DNA of 64,000 nucleotides from the NCBI GenBank assembly GCA_033977485.1, contig CM066993.1, positions 30,432,001 through 30,496,000 of the forward strand. Direction: 5' to 3'. The DNA is from Hydrangea macrophylla (lineage: Eukaryota > Streptophyta > Magnoliopsida > Cornales > Hydrangeaceae). The translations under genes and the position numbers were made by a program. Positions 56,229-64,000 of this stretch are shown here, piece after piece (the first letter of the stretch is position 1; each line of letters begins with the position of its first letter). The notes below the pieces were generated by a model, which made no database searches, was not told the origin of the DNA, and worked only from the letters and a program-made list of their open reading frames with translations.

Positions 56229-57509
56229 TGATCTTGTCAAAATCAAGATAAAAAAGTATACTCTACTTTAAAAGATTTGTAGTGTGGAAGTAGAGGTCGA
56301 ACCCACAGAGATTGAAATACTAAAGCACTTTAATTTAAAAACCTAAACCTAGTTAATTATAGAAACAGAATTTTGATTTGAATTTTAATTAAACTAAGAA
56401 ACTAATAAAAATAAATATAAACTATCAAAGCAATTTAAAGTTGTTTTTAATAAATATGTGAATTGAACCTAGGATTGCAAATCCACCACTAGCTTCATAA
56501 TAAAGGTATTTATGCATTCAATTAGCTTATTATATTGGATGATAATGGGGAATTGTAGCTACAAGCCCAATTCCTCCGTCAAGAAGATAATTACGATTCA
56601 AGCACCAACAGAATTCATCTTCGGTTGGCATGCATTGTCTCACACTAAACTAGGGTTACGGCACAATCCGTCTTTCCTAGGAATGAACTATTCGGCTACT
56701 TGATATCACAATTCAATTAAGCAGCATTGCATGTAAATAATCCATACAAGCAAAGCAAATATAGACTATTGAGCACATCACATTCAAAATAGATTTAAGA
56801 CAAGAATAAACTTTAAAAGTAACGATTTAATCAATAGAAGTTCGATTTTATCATAACAAATCCTCTCAACAGGTAATCATCATCCAGACATAATAAATCT
56901 AAAAGAAAAACATAAATAACACCCTATTACTTGGCTAGGGTTTTATTGAAATCCTAGATCTTGGTTTAGTTGGCCATAGAATCGATGAAGGGCAAGAGAT
57001 TGATGGAGGAGGCCATGGGAATCCTTGGTCTCCTTCTTCTTCTCCTTGCTTCTCCCTCTTCAATGGCCGAAGTAGTTGTTATATAATAATGTCTAACCCT
57101 AAAATTGACTTACAATAGGGTATATATAGATTTGGAGCAAGTTTTGGAAGCTTTCCTAAACCAAATTGCACTAAAATTGCTATATTTTACACTCTGGATG
57201 TAATTAGGAAGTTTCGTTCGCACAGGGCTCTTCAGTACACTGAAATACGCAACTTTGATTTTTTACATAGGTCGTGCGAGTGGGCCGCTCGAGCGTGGTT
57301 CCAGAATGTCATGCGAGTGGGCCGCTCGCGCGAGGTGGCTTTTTCTGCTTCTTTGAGTCTGTTTTTACACCCTCTGTAGCCTGGATTCTTGTTTTCTTCC
57401 AAAACCTGATAGAAAATGGAAAAAAATGTAAAATTATAATAAAACATGATAAAAAGTACTAACAAATGTGAATTAAGGTGTGTAATTATGACTTGTTCAC
57501 TCCCGATCA
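56229..57509 (-). repeat. 5' LTR of F (right)
   Basis: 1281 bp, TGATCTTGTC to CCCGATCA. Minus-strand TATA at 57120-57129. Palindromic words (GGGCCGCTCGAGCG, GGGCCGCTCGCGCGAG) at 57271-57340, about 140-220 bp upstream of it. Confidence 0.9.
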
Positions 57510-58128
57510 CTCACCCGAGCGCTCGAGCCCACTATTTTTAAAATGAACATGTTTTCTATAGTAAGTTAACGACGAACTGAGCTTGTAAGAATTGTATGAG
57601 CAAGGTACGCAAACTTTGATAATGATAACGTGAATTTGATATCTCGTAATAATGCACATTAATGACTTGTACTGCGCACGTAGTTATGTTAAGAGAGCTG
57701 AGTTAACGTTGATATCGAGATTTGTTATAATGAAGATATAATGAGAGTTAATAACAAGATGATCATATCTATCGGTCTGGTTCTTGTGTTTCATTTGTAA
57801 AAGAGTAATGAGTATCGTGCTGTCATGTGAGTATTACCAAAGGCCAACTCAGGCATGGATGTCAGATAAAAGGCCAAGTTGGGCAAGTGATGTAGTAGTA
57901 CCTCATCGGTACTGTCATGAAAAGAGTACTCGACCATTTGGGCAGTATGAGTGAATCAGTTAAGTCTGTTGAAAAAAGATGGGGTTTTCTAAGGCCAAGT
58001 TGGGCATAGTTAATGTTAGGAAAACAGGGTTCCCAGAATCCATTGACAGCGCGTATAAGTTGGTACTGCAAAAATTTACGTGAAAGTTATAATAACCCTA
58101 CAAGGGCGGAACTAGGGTTACCTTGAAC
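57510..58128 (+). repeat. 3' LTR of E, right part
   Basis: Resumes with CACCCGAGCGCTCGAGCC after element F. No coding frame. Three copies of AAGGCCAA(C/G)T(C/T)(A/G)GGCA(T/A)-like words occur at about 57838, 57870 and 57990. The right border is uncertain because element H abuts it. Confidence 0.55.
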
Positions 58129-59332
58129 TGCAAAACGGATTACTGTAGTAGATGAATCGAGAACACGGGCTCGATAATAACTCACAATCTTCTACCGTAT
58201 TCCTCTGCTGCCAGAATATCAAACTGAGTGTGGGCTCTATCAAAATCCTTTCTATTTTCTGGTCTTCCTCCTTTACGCTCTCTTTTTTATTCCCGAGTTA
58301 TAATACTCTTGATGGAAAAACGCAAAACGGGAGGAGAGCCCAAGCAACATATATATAGGCTACGATAGGGACCATAATAAGTCAATAAGGAATAGGCTTC
58401 CATATGGAATTAGGAAACCCCAATTCGAACTGAATCAGATTCCTATTTCAATAAATTATAATTCATACCACTAAAGAATTATAATTGCACTCCTACCCTT
58501 ATCTCAAAAATATATTACGAGCTCCATGTTATTAAATGCTTATTATCTCCCCACGTTAAGATACAAATATCCATTAATTAAATATAATTACTGACAATCA
58601 TATTTAATTAATCTCTTAAAATTTCTTGAGATCCTTTGCTTAACTTATTTGATATGTCGGATACAAAATCCACCTGTAGGGTTTGACATAATCAAAACTT
58701 ATAAGCTTTGTCAAGGGGATATCATTAATCCTAAAATTGAGACATGGATTCCATCATTAATTTATATCCACCACACAATCAATATTGTCACCCAATCCAA
58801 TGAGGTATTGACCCATTTAAGGATCTCACCCTTTTAGGGATCAAGGTATAAATATCAAATGCACGTGTCTATAAATTAACTTGGGATTTAGAGCATAAGC
58901 AATCATAATAGCCATGAGGTATTAATTATCTTATAAGTAAGTATAAAGATAATTACCCCAAGCCAGTCCCGTTTAATACACAAAGTGTACCAGCATAGTG
59001 AGTTGAAACTATACCATTTCCCGTAGTCAAGACAAACCTACTACAATACCATGCTGCAGTCCTACTGATGGTGTGTCCAATCCCATCTAAGACTGTAAAC
59101 CAAAATCTTACATTCTACAATATCTACTGGTCTGATCTTTCGTGTGTTAGCCGAACTCTACACACCAAGCCACCTACTATGTAGAATGAGACACACACAT
59201 GCATAATATTAAATAAGTAATATAATACAAACATTGCCCACACAGATTCTCATAAAAATGGAATAACTGATTTTATTGAATGAATAATAAATCAACTACA
59301 TAAAGCATTGCTTTTAGTATATATCCCTAACA
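58129..59332 (-). repeat. 3' LTR of element H (Ty1/copia)
   Basis: On the minus strand it starts TGTTAGGGATATATAC at 59332, preceded by the purine tract AAGTGGGAGAT. Minus-strand TATA (CCTATATATATG) is near 58348-58359. The left end at TGCAAAACGG (58129) is my best guess. No palindrome cluster is evident in this LTR. Confidence 0.65.
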
Positions 59333-61378
59333 ATCTCCCACTTAGACTCAAAGCCATGATGTGACACACCTCACTCCTATCCCTTCTATGTGACTATTAA
59401 AAGTCTTGGCCAATAAGTTCTTGGTGAAAGGATCTGCCAGGTTATTTGCTGATGCTATCTTGGTCACTTCAACATCACCTCTTTACACGATCTCTCATAT
59501 CAGGTGATACTTACGCTCAATGTGTTTTCCCTTCTTATGGGCCCTAGGTTCCTTTGAATTAGCAATTGCTCTGCTATTATTGCAATAAAAGGGTAATAGC
59601 CGATTATACAACAGCTACTACTCTTAGATCCATAAGGAAGTTTATGTGCCAAACAACCACCTTAGCGGCTTCCAAAGCAGCCATATACTCGGCTTCCATG
59701 GTGGAATCAGCAATACATGACTGCTTGATACTCCTCCAACTAATGGCTCCACCTCTTAGGGTAAACACATATCCTGAGGTAGACTTTCTGGAATCCCTAT
59801 TTGACATGAAATCAGAATCTGTGTACCCAATGGGTACAAGACTGTCTGCTTGATAAACTAACATATAGTCTCAAGTCCTTTTAGACACTTGAGAATATTT
59901 TTCACTGCAGTCGAATAATGTTCTTGCCCTGGATTGGACTGATATCTACTAACCATGCCAACAGCAAAGCAGATGTCAGGTCTAGTACATAGCATAGCAT
60001 ACATTAGGCTTCCTACTTTCGAGGTATAAAGAACTTCCTTCATTTTTTCTATCTCATCGGGTGTCTTAGGACACTAATCCTTCGATAGAGTAATTCCATA
60101 TGTGAAGGGAAGGAATCCCTTCTTGGAATTTTGCATGCTAAACCTAGCAAGAATATTGTTGACATAAGTGCCTTGTGACAAGCCCAACATCCTATTCTTG
60201 CGATCTCGCATAAGCTTGATCCCTAGGATGTGACCGGATTCTCCCAAGTCCTTCATATCAAATTGAGTGGACAACCATACCCTTACAAAAGATAATACCC
60301 CCACATCATTTCCGATTAGCAAGATATCATCCACATATAGTACTAAGAACACCACCATGCTTCCATCATGTTTCTTGTACACATAGGATTCATCCGCACA
60401 TTAATCAAAACCAAAAGTCCATAAATTTATTCTTAAGCTTTCACAATACGTGTTCTTGACTTCTTAAGCTTACACAACATGTATTCTTGGCCCTTCGTGA
60501 TGAACCCATCTATTTGCACCATATAGATGCACTCGTCAAGATTCCAATTAAGAAATGCTGCCTTGACGTCCATTTACCAAATTTCATAATCTAAATGTGC
60601 AACAATGGATATGAGAATCCGAATAGACTTTAGCATGGCCACAGGCAAAAAAGTTTCCTCATAATTGATTCCCTCTTTTTGAGTGAACCCTTTCGCAACA
60701 AGCCTTGCTTTAAAGGTTTCCACCTTACCATCTGCTCCTCCTTTCTTCTTATAGATCCACTTACATACAATGTGTTTTATTTTATTGGGTGGTTCTACAA
60801 GATCCCAGACTTGATTGGAGTACATAGACTCCATTTCAGACTTCATAACCTTTTGCCAAAGATCTGCATCTTTATCTTGGAGTGCTTCATTGTAGTTACA
60901 AGGATCGGTACCTTGTTCATCAGAGACACGGTTATAAGACTCTCTCGAGAACATATACTGGTCAGGTTGAATAATAACCCTCCCACTATGACGAGGCACA
61001 ACCCGTATCTGTGTATCACTGATATTTCGTTGTGAAGATTATGAACCTAATACACCATTATCTGCACACTATACTGGTTCAGGAACTTGCGTGTTAATGG
61101 TTGGTTAGGGATCTACACGAGTTTCGGTAATCCTCCCACTATGACGTGGTAATGGAATATTGATAACACTTTCTTGTGGTGTTTCTTCTCGTACCAGTGG
61201 TATCAAGAAAGTATGCGTCAGTGTCTCCCCTTTCATTTCCTCCAGAACAATACGGATTCTGGGCTTGTAGTCCATAACATAGTCCTCTTCTAAGAATGTG
61301 GCATTTGTGCTAACTATAACCTTCTGATCCATAAGACTATAAAGCAGACCACCTTTAGTTCCTCTTGGATACCCAACA
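59333..61378 (-). pseudogene. RT-RNase H region of copia element H, broken
   Basis: Minus-strand pieces in order: GYPRGTKGG and VSTNATFLEEDYVMDY (61378-61105), the integrase end/linker of copia pol; RT start (60999-60574; DADLWQKVMKSEMESM, KWIYKKKGGADGKVETFKAR); a stop in EIW-stop-MDVKAAF (Gln codon to TAA); RT active site LYVDDILLIG (YVDD 60326-60337); GSLMYAMLCTRPDICFAVG; and RNase H (GYTDSDFMSNRDSRKSTSGY, STMEAEYMAALEAAK) ending at 59604. Several stops and shifts are present. It is cut at 61378 by element G. The rest of pol and gag would lie beyond G, outside the window. Confidence 0.85.
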
Positions 61379-61736
61379 TGTAGGAAAAACAGGTTTATAA
61401 TTTACATTAAAATATGCAGCTGAAAAATAAAGTTACAAAAACATTATTGGTAGCTCGGATCTACTACTCGTTAACTCTATAGATGCACACACTAGAGGGC
61501 ACAAGTGCATTACCTTATGGTCTTGAACCCAATTCTGATTTAGTCATTCTCCTTTAATGTGCAGTAGCAACCTCTAAGAGATCTTCACCCTTATGCCTCC
61601 TTGAATGCTCCCGGAGTAACTAGGATTGGTGGGAACCCTACTAGTGAGAATATGGAAGGTTTGGGAACCCTAAAACAGGTTCTCCAGCAACTGGAATATT
61701 AAAATGATAAACAACTTTTTCTAGGACGCAGCTACC

Positions 61737-61746
61737 CTATTTATAG
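61737..61746 (-). promoter_or_regulatory. TATA box of G LTR
   Basis: Minus-strand CTATAAATAG followed by a G-rich start. The palindrome cluster lies immediately upstream. Confidence 0.65.
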
Positions 61747-61770
61747 ATTCCCAGAACCGACCTCACGTTT

Positions 61771-61860
61771 GATCGATCAAGTGAGTCTGATCGATCGAAC
61801 TGTCGATCGATCTAACCACGTTCGATTGATCGAACTTGTCTAGACTTCAATCGATTGAAA
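61771..61860. repeat. TCGATCGA palindrome cluster, G LTR
   Basis: Five to six words of the type GATCGATC, TCGATCGA or TTCGATTGATCGAAC in 90 bp, including TGATCGATCGAAC, TGTCGATCGATC and CAATCGATTGAA. Confidence 0.85.
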
Positions 61861-62865
61861 TGACATCATCCTCATTTGCCATTCCAAGCATTCTGGCAGA
61901 GCTAAGAGTGGGACCTCCTATGTTTTTAATTACTGGCTCCGATTAATTATCATTCCATTTAGTCATTACTCTTAACTAAGGAATCAATAATTAATCAATT
62001 ATCATTAATGCCACTATAAAATGATAATTGCACTCTAGTGCATAAGAACATAATCACACATATATAAGTGATTGCTAGACTTGTATATATGATACAGATG
62101 TCCTTCTACTAGGCAGTATTCTTATCTGTCATTGGGATGTATGTTTTAAGATACTATAGACCCAATAGATAGTACATCTTGTATTCCTTGAGTATCATTC
62201 ACTACGCTTGGATGACTAAATATGTCAACAATAACACTTTGTTAACAAGGCTGGCCAGCTCTCAGTAATCACTCCTAGTGACATTCTCGAGGGAATACTT
62301 ACTCTTCATTTTATAGAAGAGGGTAGTATTCCATCTTGACAATGTATGTTCCCAATGTTGCATACCTGATTGCTCAAGATACCCAAGTGTTTATCCTTCA
62401 AGACCTCATTAATTGGTAAGTTAAAGCAACCAAGCACACAACTTGTGTCCATAATTGTCTCAGGATTAAGGACATGTATCCCTATACAAGTTTTAAGTTC
62501 CTATTGATGGTGACAGCGTTTAGGTGTCAATAGGTATAACTCAGGCCCGTCAATGCACCGTGTACACTAGCATATTAATCAAGAGTCGAAGACTCTTATG
62601 AATGAGATTCATCCTACCCCATAGACGTTAATCATGCTACAATGTATACCTGATAAGTCATCCAAACTTATCATCCACTGTGACTTGTTTGAAACAACAA
62701 GGATTTGTGATTCACATCTCACATGTGTAATCACATACATAAATGAATCACATACAATGTCGTTTAAGGATTTCAGTCTAATATTCATCTCATGAACTAA
62801 CATGCATAAATGCATTATGATATTCCATTGTCCAACTAATTGGTTTGAGGGGCATATTCCCAACA

Positions 62866-64000
62866 AACTCCCACTTCTACTCATAACCATATAGTGTTAA
62901 AAACTAACAGTAGCATTGTCTATGTGACTTGTCAAATCCTTAAACCATAAGGTTTTGCATAGGAACTAATGATCGTCGACTGAAACAATCCATAGTAGAA
63001 CATCTTTATGTTATACTATATGCCTAGACAAAAGACACCACCAAACATGTATCCAGTGTGGCTAGTTCGAACATTGTCCAAAACACCATCACCTAGCATA
63101 TATCTACTAGTTCTTTTTGAAGCCCTAGAGATCATATACTTTATGATAGTTCAGTGAACTAAACTTCCTTTGGACTAATATCTGTGAACAACCTTAATAG
63201 TAGAATAGATATCCCATACCTAACTCACATTTAAGGTTTATCAATAGAGAAAGCTTATGATACACCTTTCATGCGACTTCTTTCATTTTATATCCCAAGA
63301 TACAAGTCTTGAAAGAGTAATTGGTCATGTTCAAAAGGTGAATCACCTTTTCTGAAACATTCTACGTTGAATCCTGCCAGTAACTCTGTGATGTAGAAGT
63401 ATGAGATAATTTCATTATCTTAACTTTCTGATCTTGAATGAGCATAATCCAAAGATCATAGCTCACCTCACCGAGATCATAAATATCAAGTATACTGAAA
63501 ACTTGATCTCCAATATGAGGAACCACAATCTCCATCACACTTCCTTTGTGCAAGGATCCTTTCATCCACTTAAGCCACATTCATACTTTAGACGAATCCA
63601 AAGTATTTTGACCAACATGTCAAAACAGATGTTCTTATCTCTGAATGATTGCTTAAGTCCGTAGACTCACGCAAATCATATACCAGAGCTTCCTTATCAC
63701 AAAATTTCAAAGCACAAGGGAATTTCAGCAACGCTGAGAATTCTCCCACTACAATGAAGTACCGATGTAGGAACGGTTTCCTTTGCAAAATTTGGCCTCC
63801 AACCAACTTTTGTTTTCTCTGGAAACACTATAAAAGTATTATACTTCTAATCTAGATTCCAAAAAGCTCATCATTCCTTTACACCAAAGTGCTAGACATC
63901 CTTATCCAAAGTCACCATGAGAAAGAAGTCACATCCTTTTCATAACTTTGGGGATGCCTATTGGAAAGATTCGCTTTTGAATAAGATCCAGTACATACAT
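62866..64000 (-). other. 3' internal noncoding part of element G, to the window edge
   Basis: Follows the purine tract next to the G LTR and shows no convincing coding frame on either strand. The remaining part of G lies to the right of the window. Confidence 0.5.

Larger units (their letters stand above)
49160..57509 (-). mobile_element. Element F: Athila-like gag-protease retrotransposon, relative of B
   Basis: LTRs are 49160-50425 and 56229-57509. Minus-strand gag and protease are present, with no RT or integrase, and a tRNA-Asp-type primer site with two mismatches. The organisation is the same as element B but clearly diverged in sequence, so it is a second non-autonomous family. Flanks (CACGC left, CTCAC right) do not give a clean target duplication. 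It is inserted among the CGAGCGCTCGAG words of the E LTR. Confidence 0.9.
61379..62865 (-). repeat. 3' LTR of element G (Ty1/copia)
   Basis: 1487 bp, plus-strand borders TGTAGGAAAA and CCCAACA. On the minus strand it starts TGTTGGGAATATGCC after the purine tract AGAAGTGGGAGTT. Minus-strand TATA CTATAAATAG at 61737-61746, with a TCGATCGA cluster 25-115 bp upstream. It interrupts the pol of H between 61378 and sequence outside the window. Confidence 0.8.

Noticed and set aside
49155..57514. Target duplication of element F
   Set aside because: CACGC on the left and CTCAC on the right match at only three of five positions, so I do not claim one.
62609..63806. Several open frames of 70-93 codons in the G region
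   Set aside because: No family-like motifs, no continuity, and they lie in the LTR or 3' noncoding part of a copia element.

Overview
The window is plant nuclear DNA, most likely from a eudicot, and almost all of it is one nest of LTR retrotransposons. I recognise eight element families from paired LTRs, tRNA-complementary primer sites, polypurine tracts and broken gag/pol reading frames. No tRNA, rRNA, CRISPR array or bacterial-type operon was seen. The only host-like coding sequences are at the left edge: the end of a spliced gene (6-814) and a DUF7745-like (plant-mobile-domain-type) reading frame with one stop codon (1199-2197). Both may belong to the antisense extra-ORF region of a Tat-type element.

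Layout. Element C (minus strand, Ty3/gypsy Tat/Ogre type) has its 5' LTR at 35409-38628, gag-pol at 34006-27604 and a 3' noncoding region running left in three pieces (27429-27603, 11454-12013, 2198-2374). Its 3' LTR would lie left of position 1. Two younger elements split that 3' region. Element A (2375-11453, plus strand, chromodomain-type Ty3/gypsy) is complete, with 2.16 kb LTRs and a perfect 5-bp target duplication. Element B (12014-27428, minus strand) is a gag-protease-only Athila-like element in tandem form, LTR-internal-LTR-internal-LTR. Element C itself cut the 5' LTR of element D (38632-43737, Sirevirus-like Ty1/copia, gag only). D sits in the gag region of element E (43738-48120 plus its 3' LTR, chromodomain-type Ty3/gypsy). 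E's 3' LTR was entered by element F (49160-57509, minus strand, a second Athila-like gag-protease element) and then abuts element H (58129-61378, minus strand, Ty1/copia). H is cut by element G (61379 to the right edge, minus strand, Ty1/copia). The implied order is E, then D, F and H, then C and G, then A and B.

State of the elements. Every pol is broken. Most stop codons are explained by a single C-to-T change (CGA to TGA, CAG to TAG, CAA to TAA) or its opposite-strand equivalent, as expected from deamination of methylated cytosine. The only long intact retroelement frame is the gag of element F.

Main points for a second look. (1) Seven of the eight families carry their own cluster of short CpG-containing palindromes, usually 50-250 bp upstream of the LTR TATA box. 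This design is described for Sireviruses, but here it is also present in Tat, Athila-like and chromodomain Ty3/gypsy elements. (2) The middle LTR of element B is a visible crossover product, its left end matching the right-hand LTR and the rest matching the left-hand LTR. (3) A DUF7745-like frame lies antisense downstream of the Tat pol. (4) The copia element D carries two consecutive, different gag segments and no pol.
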